A stretch of DNA of 64,000 nucleotides, taken from Theristus sp. LFF4_11 (lineage: Eukaryota > Nematoda > Chromadorea > Monhysterida > Xyalidae). The notes under the pieces are model-generated. The model was not told the DNA's origin. It was given only the letters and a program-made list of their open reading frames with translations, and did not search any database. How positions within the stretch are numbered: the first letter of the stretch is position 1; the number at the start of each line of letters is the position of its first letter. The stretch lies in the NCBI GenBank assembly GCA_030248135.1, contig JASANC010005021.1, positions 24,818 through 88,817 of the forward strand. Direction: 5' to 3'. The position numbers and the translations under genes are program-made. Below, one piece after another: positions 1 through 15,742 of the stretch.

Positions 1-516
1 GTCCTATGGAATGTTGGGCTCCTTGTTTCGCAGTGGCTCACGTACGACATTCTTTGCGAGTCAGGTTTGTTTGGACTCGAGACATTCTTTGCATCGGAAC
101 TCATGCGGCTATACCGGACACGTGGAAAAAAAAACTAGCCATCTAAAAGGCGTTGAAAGTAGTAATCAAGATCAAACAAGCTTTGCTGGTTTGGAAACTG
201 GTTTTCCTTGTGCATATGTATGGCCTGACACAATGTGTCGAATAAAATCAATCGATCTATCCGGTGTCTGTTTAAACCTGTCACCTGTGTCGGAGAATAC
301 AGAGCATGCGAAAGTTTTGAATCACAATAAGAAGAACGAATGTGTCGCGTTTTGCTGAAATCAAAAACAACACCCCATTTGGCGCGATGTTCTTTCGCAA
401 CACCGATGCCGTTCGTTTGTTCTTCGCTAGCTCTGTGGCAAATTTCAAGTGACAGGTTTAAACGAGCATACTGTGTCAACTCCTGAAAGCGACCTTCTGT
501 CCCGCACACACCCCAG

Positions 517-1705
517 GCGGAGCGTTACGCCGACTTGTACGCGAGCAACTGCAACAATCTGCTCTATTATCCGTTCACGTATTTCTTCCGCGCGCCGCCC
601 GTGCTGTTTCCGCACGAGACCACAGTCAGCCAACAGCAGCCGCTGATCAACGGCATCTCCGAGGAGCTGCTGAATGAGCTCGCGCCAACCGTCGACGCCG
701 ACGTCATGGTGAATGGTGTGCTCGAGCACTCAGCCGACTCGACCAGGGAGGAGTCGCCGGTCGCGCCGGCCAAGGACAAGGATCGCAATAGTGAGCGTGT
801 GCCATTGGTTTTTTCTACTTCGTTTTTTTATAATGCCGTATTACCTCTAATAAACCCCCATGGGGGTTTATTTCTTCAGCAACTTCTGGGGTGGGGGTTT
901 ATTTTTTTTGGGGGGGGGGGTTTATTTGGAAAACATTTTTAGGGGTGGGCAAAATGGCATAAATACCTTCCATGGCAGGAAGGAAGTCGCAGAAATTTCT
1001 ACTCTACATAGAAATTTCCTTTTACAACAGCCTTTTGTAATGAAATTACCATTAACTCATCCATTTGGGGCCTTTGGTAGCACAATTTCATCAGTTTCAC
1101 TGCAACCAGCCACTGAATTCGCTGGGTATGTGTTTCAAACAGGTTTCCAATAATCCCCCATGGGGGACTATTTGGGGGGGATTATTTGGAAACTTGTCGA
1201 GGGGGTGGGTTTTTTTGGGGGGTTTAATTTGGGGGGGGTTTAATAGAGGTAATACGGTATATTGAATTTTGTGCCGTGCCACACAAAAATCAAAAAAAAC
1301 CGATTGCAGCGCGCGCACACACGCCGCGACGGCCGACGTTCGTGCACGAGGACGATGGGCGGGAGGACGCGCACAGCAACGAGGGCTCCAGCTCCGAGCA
1401 CGAGCACGAGCCGACGCCGCCGACCGTGAAATTCTCGGACGCCAGCAACTTCGAGTCGGTCGATGGTGGTTTTGATTTTTTTTCGCCCACCGTTGGAGTT
1501 TCGTTCATTCATGAAGCGTCATTTAGTGACCTCGTAGCTATGTTTTAACATATAGCTATGCGTCACTAAATACTGCTTCATGAATGCCGTTTCACTCCAT
1601 GAAATGTTGGTTTTTGGTGGTTGCAGCGGTCCAACGAGCACGGCCAGTCTCTCCGAATTGGTCGCGATCACCAGCAGTGAGGACGTGGTCGTGATGCCGA
1701 AGTGA
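517..1705 (+). CDS. C-terminal exons of an unrecognised gene (partial)
   Basis: Three exons can be joined in phase: 517-790, 1310-1454 and 1627-1705, ending at TGA 1703-1705. Acceptors are CCCCAG, TTGCAG and TTGCAG; donors are GTGAGC and a weaker GTCGGT chosen because it keeps the frame. The last exon then reads a Ser/Thr-rich tail ending VVVMPK. The first exon opens with an aromatic stretch ([17 protein letters not shown]) followed by a hydrophilic, acidic region, which could be a cytoplasmic tail. Upstream exons lie outside the window (1-516 shows only intron-like sequence), so the start and any diagnostic domain are missing. I do not recognise the family. Intron 791-1309 holds a CCGTATTACC-family element and intron 1455-1626 a small hairpin element, which supports these being introns. 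The donor of the second exon is the weakest point. Confidence 0.55.
836..1257. mobile_element. CCGTATTACC-family TIR element
   Basis: Starts CCGTATTACCTCTAATAAAC and ends with the inverse, GGTAATACGG. The interior carries G-runs, a TTCCATGGCAGGAAGG block and the CACTGAATTCGCTGGGTATG block shared with copies at 10538, 23745 and 41845. There is no coding capacity, so it is non-autonomous. It lies in an intron of the partial gene. Confidence 0.85.
1505..1590. mobile_element. Stem-loop MITE (ATTCATGAAGC arms)
   Basis: Palindromic unit of about 86 bp: ATTCATGAAGCGTCATTTAG at the left and its near complement TAAATACTGCTTCATGAAT at the right, with TAGCTATG in the loop arms. At least six relatives lie in this window. 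Confidence 0.85.
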
Positions 1706-3506
1706 CGCGCACAAAAGAAACATGATGACAAAACGTTGTGTGAAGTGTGATAAACTGATTGTATGTGTTGTTTGCCGATTGTTTCCACCGATTGTTTTGC
1801 TCCGGAACACTTGAAGGAAGCGCTGGGTTTGAAATGCCGGTGTTCCGCAGTAGTTCCGTGCAGATATGACTTTGTCTGACGCAATTTTTTTTTCTTGTGC
1901 ATAAGTTGGACGCGAGGTTTTCTTTGTCTGTGCGTCCAGCCCGCCAACTTCTCTATTTGTAAAGTGCTAGTTTTCAGACAGTGCACTCTTGTTCTATAAC
2001 ACAGTATTGCTGCCGGCCGACAGTCGCGGACAAAACAAACACACTGGCACACACGTGCGGTGGCTGCTGCTGTAGTGATGTCGAATGTGTTTATTTGTGA
2101 TTGTGTCCTGTAAAGAAGTGCACTGTCTTCAGAACGTCGTCTTTATTTTGACAGATGGCCTTTCCGTTTTCACAACAATAATGTTGTTATGTGCAAGCAT
2201 TGTGAATACCGTTACATTGGTTACATTACACTGGGTGATGCGTTGTTCGTGTTGTATCTCAATTATTTTACTTAACTTTTCTCTCTGTTCCGTACTTCCA
2301 TTTGCTGTGATCTCCTGTGAAGGTCTAATTGCAAATTGTTTGTTTTCTAATTCTAAAAATCTTGTGTTCTCGCGTCATATTTATGTTTTGCCATGGAATG
2401 CTTTGTTTCACGCAGATTTGTTGTATTCTGTTTGGGCTAAATTACTTTGGGTTTAGACATTGGTTTTTTGGTATTTGTTTTGTTTTTTGGTCTCGGTGCT
2501 TTCACGTGCCGTTTTTCATGTTCTCGTTTTTTACTGACTATTTTCTCTCACAAAACAACTGCTTGACTCAAGTCGGTTTTGAATGCGTGATTTTGTATAT
2601 TGTACATAATCATGTTTGAAATGGTCATTTTTTGTTTCATTGCAGTCGGTTTTTTGCCAATTAAGCTTGTACTCTCGGATAATTTTTTTTTTGTTCAAAA
2701 CTCAATCGTGACTGATAACTGATTCCAGCAAGCCTTTTTTTTCATTTTGTTGATATCTTGTTCCAGTTCCACCAGTGGTACAATTTTTTTATTTGTGGCT
2801 CATTATGTTCACCACTTCAATTCTCCGCCCTTTCAAAACGAATTGAAACGGAAACGAATTGAATTGATGTTTTTTTGTATTTCTATTGAAAAATCAAAGT
2901 CGTAAAATAATAAAAAGTACAGTGTGATTTCTGTGAGTCTGTGTTTTTCCAACAACAGTTTTTTTGCATTTTGGGGACATTAATCACATCATTTTCAGAA
3001 CAGCTAATCCAGCTTGGTGGTCATGGCTCAATTTTTTGAGGGGACTTAGGGGACGCACTTCATGGGGGGCAAGGGCACCCCATGAAACAAGCGCACCGCA
3101 TGGGCATGACGCCAAGCGCAGCGCTGGACATGTATAGTCGAGCAAGTTTGTGATACTCAAGTTGCACAGGGTAACTCAGCGCACACGCAGTTCCGTCTCT
3201 GGCTTTATTTTGTTGCTTTGCCACTTGCTCTGTAGTTGTTCCAAGGCTTTTACAGAATTTTAAAATAACAATCAAGTACCATTTCAATCAAGTTAACACA
3301 TTCATGTCTGTCCGTGTAACCCGACTGGTAAACTGCAAACTAAGGTACGTGAAATAAATTGTACAAAACAAAATTTTCTGATGTTATCAAAGCAATAAAA
3401 CAGGTTACTATTTTTTGAGTTTATGAACATTTCAAACCGATATTTTCTCGTGGCTAAGTTCACATGTATTACTAAAAAAACGCTGTATCACAATGAAAAC
3501 ATAGTA
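1706..3506. other. Gene-free spacer, T-rich
   Basis: Follows the stop of the partial gene. It is T-rich and probably includes that gene's 3' UTR; an AATAAT/ATAAAAAG cluster near 2905 is a possible but weak poly(A) region. At 3050-3190 short GCGCACCGCATG-like motifs recur; similar ones lie at 7260-7430 and 12340. No exon is supported. Confidence 0.5.
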
Positions 3507-4601
3507 CAGGGTGAGCCAAAAAAAGGTTCCAATTCTAAAATGCTCTCACTGGTTTGTGCTGAGTTGTTTCGAGCTGAAAATTGGAACACTAATAGAAAAC
3601 ATTTGGAGGTTTTTCTGACCAAATTTTTGTCATGGTATGTTGCCCCTATCACTCACTACAGCAAAATATCCGGAAAATATGAAAAATCGACAAATGTTGT
3701 AAAATGCAGAGGGTTGATTTAACTGTAACAAAGATCAAAAGAATGAACGTTGGTGACAGCCCGAATGTTCACAACACAAAAAAAGATGAAAAAAGCAATA
3801 TGAGTTTAAAGCAGCTTAGAAATGCCGAATGCTGAGTTGCATTTGAACAGTTTTTGATCACTCCAATGTTTCACTTCAAGTCTGAGTGTGCGTAAGCGGT
3901 TCTGCTCAGAAAAGATGCGAATTTATCTTTTCAAATCAAAATTGTTTTTTTCCTTTTTTAATACACAAAATTTGCCACTCTGATATTTTTACCATAGCAG
4001 ACTGGTTGTTTTTCTGCAGTGAGGGATGCACTTCCATTTTCAGTCTTTGCTGCCATCATGGTTAAGTGGACGGCAGAGCAGCGAGTCTGGTCTGCCAATT
4101 GGTGGGAACATGCGAATAACTTTTCCACAGTGGTTCGGCAATGTCGTAAAAGATTCAATTTGACACCGCGTGACGATACATCAGTTCGGAAGATCGTTTA
4201 TGAGCAATGATAAACAGTGAGATTATGGATGAACAGTGTTTTTTGTCAAAAATTGCTATTTTTTTGAAAATTACACTGTAAAAATAAATTTACGTGTAAG
4301 CCAAAAAAATTTTTGATCACAAAAAACTCCCAAAGTGTTCTAACAAGTGTTCCAAATTTTAAAACACGGGATCCCTTTGTTACAGTTAAATCAACCCTCT
4401 GCATTTCACAACATTTGTCGATTTTTCATGTTTTCCAGATATTCTTCTGTAGTGAGTGATAAGGGCAACATATCATAACAAAAATTTGGTCAGAAAAACC
4501 TCCAAATGTTTTCTAATAGTGTTCCAATTTTCAGTTTGAAACACCTTAGCACAAACCAGTGAGAGCATTTTAGAATTGGAACCTTTTTTTGGCTCACTCT
4601 G
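3507..4601. mobile_element. Tc1/mariner-like element with about 230-bp TIRs
   Basis: Left end CAGGGTGAGCCAAAAAAAGG at 3507 is preceded by TA; the right end is its inverse, closing at 4601 and followed by TA. The inverted arms are long, about 3507-3740 and 4370-4601, and share the TTCCAATTCTAAAATGCTCT block. The interior has one short ORF (4058-4207) starting MVKWTAEQRVW, which looks like the N-terminal helix-turn-helix found in some Tc1/mariner-like transposases (the DUF4817 type). No catalytic DDE region follows, so the copy is non-autonomous or decayed. Confidence 0.8.
4058..4210 (+). pseudogene. Transposase N-terminal HTH remnant
   Basis: About 50 codons from ATG 4058 to TGA 4208-4210. 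The W-T-A-E-Q-R opening, then a central aromatic/Asn-rich segment, then basic RQCRKRFNL, resemble the first HTH of IS630/Tc1/mariner-type transposases. It sits between the long TIRs of the 3507-4601 element. Nothing resembling a DDE domain is left. The family match is from memory of the pattern, not from a search. Confidence 0.5.
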
Positions 4602-4783
4602 TATACCCAGCCAAGAGTCATTTTGAATTTCACTGGTAAGAAAGAAACAGTTCATATAGGCGCACAAAGTTGTGTATGGTCAAAAGTCAATACAAAAACG
4701 TGTTGACCCTTCGCGACTCCTCGAGTTGGTTATGAGAGAAACGTTTGAGTTTCACAAAAACTCCAATACACGTCGTCGCCAGC

Positions 4784-9352
<4,569 letters not shown>

Positions 9353-10537
9353 GTTTTCAAACGCTTTCGGTTTTTAGTTCCCATGTAGATTGTGTGTGGA
9401 CACTTAAAAAAATGTTTAATTCTTTAGCAGACGCAGTTCAGATTTTGAAGGGTAACAATGAAACAGTCTGAAAGCGTTTTGTACATATGTACTTCACATA
9501 CAACCTACTGCTGCGATGTTGGACAGCTACATATAGCCTATTTTTAATCTATGGGGTCAAAACTGGCGTGACGTGCTTTGAAACATGCGCTTGCCACGCA
9601 CAGCAACCCGGACTTAGAGTTCGGCTGATATCGCAACGTAACATGAAAAACACGTGAGATAAAAAAAAGTGAACGTGAACTGAAATTCTGGTGCCTGTGC
9701 ATGAGAAACGGTCGTTTCGAAAGCAAATCACATCATTTCTGTCGCTGAGACGTTTGAACCAATCTACAATACAAACACACGAGCACTCAAATGACATTAG
9801 CTGTCGGTTACATATGATTTTATATGACTGTGCAAAATCAACCGAGTTCATTGTCATTAGATCAAGACTTTAGATATACATAGTATACATACACCAATCA
9901 GCAATAATTGTTTAAAGAAAGGTGCGGTTTTCGGAGGCAAAAATGTTTTCTCCCATAACTAAATGTACCCATTGAAAGTAATATGATGTTTTAACCGGTA
10001 CACGTGCATAATGCCATAAATTAAAGACTATATTCAATCGAATTTTATACTACACAACAAAATAAGTCTATCTCTTACGTGTGCACTGTAAATAACTATG
10101 AGCAAAAAATACCACATGATCTGAGACAAAAAAGAATAAAAAAAAGTGAAATATTGGCGAAATAATCAGACAAATAAACAAGGTTGTCTACGTTTCACGT
10201 TCCCGAAAACACGTCCCATGATTCTGTCTCATCATTGGTTAGCTTTGACTGCAGTTAGTGGTGTTTGGTCTGCAACTTCATTATCATTAAAACTTTTGCA
10301 GCACACACGCGTGTGCATACCACACTCTCCGGGAATTTGTAAATGTTTGTTTTACTGTTTGGTGCTTGCATTACTTTTGCAGTTAAAAATTTTAAATTCG
10401 ACGCACAAATTGGAACTGAAAGTATATCAACATGGGCGTGTAAGTAATGTTTTGTCAAAGTGCCTTTTCAACAAAACCGACGTCAAGTCTGGTGCGGAAA
10501 CAGTTTTTTTCAGATGTACCAAACCAACCATATTATA

Positions 10538-10885
10538 CCGTATTACCCCCATTAACCCCCCCCCCCCACCATTAATCCCCCCCAATAAACCCTCACCCCC
10601 ACGACAAGTTTTCGAATAATCCCCCCCACAAATAATCCCCCATGGGGGATTATTGGAAACCTGTTTGAAACACATACCCAGCGAATTCAGTGGCTTGTTG
10701 CAGCAAAAATGATGAAATTGTGCTACCAAAGGCCCCAAATGGATGAGTTAATGGTAATTTCATTACAAAAGGCTGTTGTAAAAAGAAATTTCTATGTAGA
10801 GTAGAAGTTTCTGCGACTTTCTTGCCTGCCATGAAAGGTATTTTTGCCATTTTTCAATAAACCCCCACCCCTAGAATTTGTAAAT
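10538..10885. mobile_element. CCGTATTACC-family element, truncated
   Basis: An intact end preceded by TA (CCGTATTACC at 10538), then C-runs and the conserved interior, in opposite orientation to the 836-1257 copy. The far end stops at about AATTTGTAAATAAAGC without the terminal GGTAATACGG. Confidence 0.8.
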
Positions 10886-13295
10886 AAAGCAATTGGGAAT
10901 AGGATTGGGGATAGAATAACTGGCATTAGGAATAGGATTAGAATTCGAAATATGATAGGGAATAGGATTAGGAATACAAATGGTGCAGCAATAATAGCAT
11001 AGGATTAGGATTTCTGTTTTCCCAGAAACGTATGAACACAACTCACCACGAAATTGAGTCCATCGTGCATTTCATCTGTTAAAACGTGAATTTTACATAT
11101 CACTACTCAACTTTACACTGAGACCACGGCACTACTTACTCCACTACCATTGATTTTGTGCCACAACACACGTGAACTAGTGAAATTAGTAGTTGGACTA
11201 GTAGTCAGCATAACAGTGATAGTTTCTTAGTGTTATAAGTAACACGGCTTTAGTAACAACAACAACGCGCCTAGTAGAGAGTGTAGTAGCGTTATTATCT
11301 CAGTGTTGAACGATCATTGTGTCGGCACAACAGACTGAAACATTCATACGAACCATTCTCATCGCATCATTCTTGAACGTTTTGCGGTGTCATCAAGTAT
11401 TTATAGCGGCAAATCGGGAGGCAATTGTGACGCTGTTGCGAAGTTGTCATCATTTACCAATTTCCATGTGCAATCAACTTGGCAGCAAGACAACCACAGT
11501 AGAAATCGTCTCTACTTTTACACAGTATCTTGCGTGTGTACCATACATTCTTTTTTGTGCGTGTTGTTTTCAAAATTGTTCGTATAAACTTTGTGTTTGT
11601 CACACCGTCGCTTTTCGAACGCACTGTGTCTGCGAAATTAACTTATAAAATAAAAAAAATGTTCGGCGGGACATCGGTGTGTTTTGTGTTGCGAACAGGA
11701 AAAATGCGGCACACACTATGGTTGTCGTTTATTTTTTTTAAAAGAGTATCTCGATTTCACTTTCAGAAAAAAGAAAAGAATGGAGTATGGTGCAAAGTAT
11801 GGTGCAAAGTAGGAGTAAAAAATAATTCCGATTTTAATTTGCAATTGCAAACCGATTAGCAATTTCGTACATCATTGGAGACGCACATGGGGGTCATAGT
11901 TTGGGTTTAACTGTTTTTTTCCTGTACTAAAAACAAGGATTCAATCAAACACGTGGTGAAAAAAGACACTGTCGAAATGAAACGAAATGTAAACAATGTA
12001 AATCGCTAAGCAGTCATGGTCTAGTGATTTACTAACGTGGCTTTTCGTACTTTAGTAGTTTTTGTTGATTTACTAGTTTCGTGTGCTTTTGTAGTTTATG
12101 GGGTTGTGCTTTAGCAGCGCAACAATCCGACAAGATTCAAAGAGTTTGAGAAATTTAAAATTTTGAACTCACTTCCGCAATAGGTGATTGGTCCGCCGAT
12201 TGGCGTTAAACCACAATGCAGTTGGCGTCAAACCAAAGAACCACAGCTGACTGGTGTTTACAGCGCCAGATTCCTATCAACAAATCAAGGCCCCTTTCAG
12301 TTTACACAATGCAAGGAACATAATGCGATTTATCAGGCTAATTTGCACCGCATGAATTATGTCCCAAAACAGTTAGTTTATTGTTAACGCACAAGTTTGT
12401 AAAAACGCACATCGCATAAAACTGCGCAAAATAAACTACCATATCGGTATATCCACGACAATAAACTGGTTATATCTTGACCTATAACCTATAACCTAAC
12501 CGGTCGTATATTTTGAAAACATACGTGTGCTCGTACGATTGTATCAAATCATGCGCTTGATGAAACACAGATGATCGACAAAAGGATCTTATAAGTTCAG
12601 CGAAAGAAATCCCACAAACAATGCACAAGAAATGCCAGATACAATAGGTCCGCAAACAGTGTGACTACTTCAAGAAACGTAATAAGAACTCTAGTCAACA
12701 CATAAAAAGAGTGACTGATTTTTTATGTTACCGTTTGTTAGGACGTCGATTTTTCGCAGAAAAACGGCATAAATTGTTCACAGACAAGATAACACATTAA
12801 TTCTGCATCTAAAAATAAGTTCCGCAACGGAATTGAAGACATATATTTCCTTGAAATAAATTGCCGAGACATTTTAACCTTTGATCTAGATTTAACACGG
12901 ATGTCGTATTGTAGTTTGCAAATATTTTGTGTTTTGTTAGTTTTGTCATGGAAGTTTATGAAAAGATGAATGATAAAACCAGTTTTTATTCAGCAGACAA
13001 AGGGATTATTTTTCGAGATTTGGAACGTTGCATATTCAGTCCAAAGTTTTTGAAATTATCTGCGTTATCTTTTTTGTTTTCCTACATTTCCTTGAAGGTT
13101 TTAACAGCGTTTTGCAAATGTTTCAAGTTTATCTAACTCATTGCACCCATTGTACAGTAAAACTGACACGGGAATGTGTGGTCAAAAATTTTAAATCCTC
13201 TCAAAGTCGAAGTCAATTTAAAGGGAGCAAACTGCTTATCATAAGATTGATTTGACACTTGTTCATCTACCCGTGTAACATTTGTGTATAGTCAA

Positions 13296-13435
13296 CAGTC
13301 GAACGGCAATCCTCGTAGTCAATTAGATGATTGGTTGGTGTTCACGTGATGCACGCTTTCTGTGTGTGGGCATTGCTGTTTGCGTCAGTTATCACCAACC
13401 AATCAGCTGATTGCCCATAATTTAGAGTCAGACTG
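13296..13435. mobile_element. CAGTCGAAC-family hairpin MITE
   Basis: Terminal CAGTCGAAC and CAGACTG bracket arms containing GATTGGTTGGTG-CACGTGATGCA-GCTTTCTGTG and their complement. Tc1/mariner-like MITE; see the better preserved copies at 23374 and 34148. Confidence 0.75.
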
Positions 13436-13595
13436 TATACAGTTTTTTCCATTGAAGCGCAAACCTCAATCAATCAATCCTCAGATTAAAAAAATGACAG
13501 GCTCTTATTAAAAATTTCAATACCGAGGACTCCCAAAAATGAAACACCTTGTTCTTTTCAGCCATTTGAAAAAATCACAAGAAAACTTTAAAAAA

Positions 13596-15359
13596 ATGAA
13601 GCTGTCCGCAAAGCTGCTCGTGCCGCTGTTGGTAGTCGTCGTCTCCGCCCATCCGCACGCACAGCCGACCTCCATACCGCATACGCATCAGACGCGCGCG
13701 TTCACGTTTCCGGTGCCGGAGCGGACCACTCGAACGTCATTCGCTGGGCAGTCGTCGGTCACCGAAGCTCCCGCCACGGTCATCGGCTATCTGCTCTGGG
13801 AGCCCGGCTCCGGACTGACGCTGAAATCGTTGCCGGAAAAGGCCGATCTCCAGGAGTCCGTCCAGAAGCAGGCGCGCGATCTGTTCAAGAGAGCGCTCGA
13901 GCATAAAACACTGGACGTGAATGAGATCATGCAGAAGGCGAGGACGCCGCCGCCGCTGCCGCCGTCGACCGCCGGCGCTCGTCGGTTTACCGTCGGCCCG
14001 TCCGTCCGACAACAGAGCTGCTTTGACACCAATGAGGTCTGCGGGCTGTTTTCCTCTTGTTTTTATGCTTTACACAGGTATGTATTTTTGTCTTAATGTC
14101 GTTGATTTTCAACTGTTTCGTGCAGTTTTAAGTTTTTTTTCATTGCTGCACGTAGTGTGTTTTAGGCTGTTTTATGTGCTTTCCTACTGTTTCAGGCTGT
14201 TTTATGTTTTTTTTGTTTTATGTGGTTTTATGCCCTGGTATTAACCTATTAATATGCTATCTGATGTTTAGATTGTTTTACGCTGTTTTATGTTACTTCC
14301 ATTTCTCTGCTGTTTCATGCTGTTGTTCTCCATTATATGTTGATTTGTGCTTAATGCAGTTAACGTTCGTAATTACAAATTTTAGCTGTGCTGTTTCTGG
14401 GCTGCACAAGATGAATGCTTCAAGAACAAAGGCTACATGGCATCACATTGTCAAGCGGCTTGCAGCGCGTGCAACTGTAAAGGTCAGTTAAAGGTGACAT
14501 TAAACAGTTTTCACGTGCCAGCGGTTTCGCCGTGCACTGTCACCCACTTGCCAGCAAAAAGCACACTGTCTCTCGATTATTTCAAAAAATAATCTCGTTT
14601 ACGAAAGACATGTTTCTCTGTAAAACATCTTTGTATCGCCGCCCCATTGTATTGTATCTGTATTGTATCTTCAGTGGAACAGACAAACAAGTTTTGCAGA
14701 AGTGGACAAGACTCGATGCGCGGTCGGAATCGCACCGCACTGCAAACTTGACCGGCGGCAAGTGGCCGTGCCGAAGGATGGGGACCCGTTTCCCGCGAGG
14801 GCAGCGACCGCTTCGATCAACGCTGATTGTGCTGACAAGTTTTTGGTAAAAACAAAACAACTGATCTGTGTTTTCTTTTTTAGATCCGCAAAAAGCCAGA
14901 TTTTGTATGCATATGCAGTCGTAATTTGTGGCGCTGTAGTTGAAAATGATACAACGTTGATTGAAACTGGGCCTGTGTAAATTACCGCATGTTACATCCA
15001 TAGACCCAGACACAAAAGCTCGTGTTTGTATTAAGATACCGGTTGTTGGGTTTTTTGCAGGATTGTTGTTTCTGGCAGCGCCAAGGCCTCTGTGATCAGC
15101 ATCCGTTTTTCATGCGTGCCAACTGCCAGAAGGCCTGTGGGACGTGCGGCTGTTCATGTGAGTGTTTCAATCAGTGTGTCAAAATGATCGATTTTTTTCA
15201 TTATATTGGAAATTCTTTGTTTAATCATAAAAGCTTAGTGAACCAGCTGTTAATAATTCCATGTAAAACGTCACTTTAATCCTATGCAAAAAAATTTCAG
15301 TCCAAACGGCACTCACCAGCAAATGCCGACCGAAACGAAGTGGATGTCCGAAAAACTGA
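13596..15359 (+). CDS. Secreted protein with two ShKT domains
   Basis: Five exons join in phase: 13596-14036, 14386-14482, 14700-14845, 15061-15157, 15301-15359 (TGA), 279 aa. I start at ATG 13596 because it gives an immediate signal peptide (KLLVPLLVVVVSA); an in-frame ATG at 13539 would only add a hydrophilic leader. The first exon encodes a Pro/Thr-rich then helical charged region. ShKT 1 (about residues 142-178) is split by intron 1 and reads CFDTNELCCFWAAQDEC, then YMASHCQAACSAC. ShKT 2 (about 223-256) reads CADKFLDCCFW, then CQKACGTC. Both keep the six framework cysteines plus an extra vicinal Cys. The ShKT fold is named after a sea-anemone channel blocker but is common in non-venom extracellular proteins and enzymes; nothing here indicates a toxin. 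The donor after exon 1 (GTCTGC) is weak. Confidence 0.8.
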
Positions 15360-15742
15360 ACAAAAATCAATTTCATTTATGACTGTACTTTATGAGAATG
15401 AGTGTGACCTTCTAAAGGTTGACTTAGAACATGTAGTCTTTCGCAAATTGAAATATTTTAAAAATGACTATTGAAATGGTGGTGTTTTAGTTGCTTTTTT
15501 ATTGTTCACTTGTAGTTAATTTCTGTTTTGAAACATTACGAGTACAGATCAAAAAAACCTTCAGATTTTTTTCGACTTATCAAAATCATGCAATATGTGT
15601 TGTGTCCAGTGTACAAAAATGGCTGTCACCAATGAACATGTATATGGTTTTATGCGACAATCAAGAAATAAATGAAAACACTGACCAAGACGGTCACAAA
15701 CAAAGGCAAATCTAAAACTTGTATAAAAAATAGAACAAATCT

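Larger units (their letters stand above)
9353..13595. other. Intergenic spacer between divergent protease and ShKT genes
   Basis: AT-rich, about 4.2 kb, upstream of both genes and so likely to contain both promoters, though no TATA box or other element can be named with confidence. It contains the truncated CCGTATTACC element at 10538 and a CAGTCGAAC hairpin at 13296. A stretch near 10890-10980 repeats GGAATAGGATTAGGAAT-like units. ORFs at 11319-11859 and 12927-13255 lack codon bias, domains and splice context and are not called. Confidence 0.6.

Noticed and set aside
11319..11859. Overlapping plus-strand ORFs of about 109 residues
   Set aside because: No family resemblance, no coherent splice signals, and T-rich composition like the surrounding spacer.
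13596..15359. Venom toxin gene
   Set aside because: The ShKT fold alone does not indicate venom; the protein has a long non-toxin N-terminal region and no venom context.
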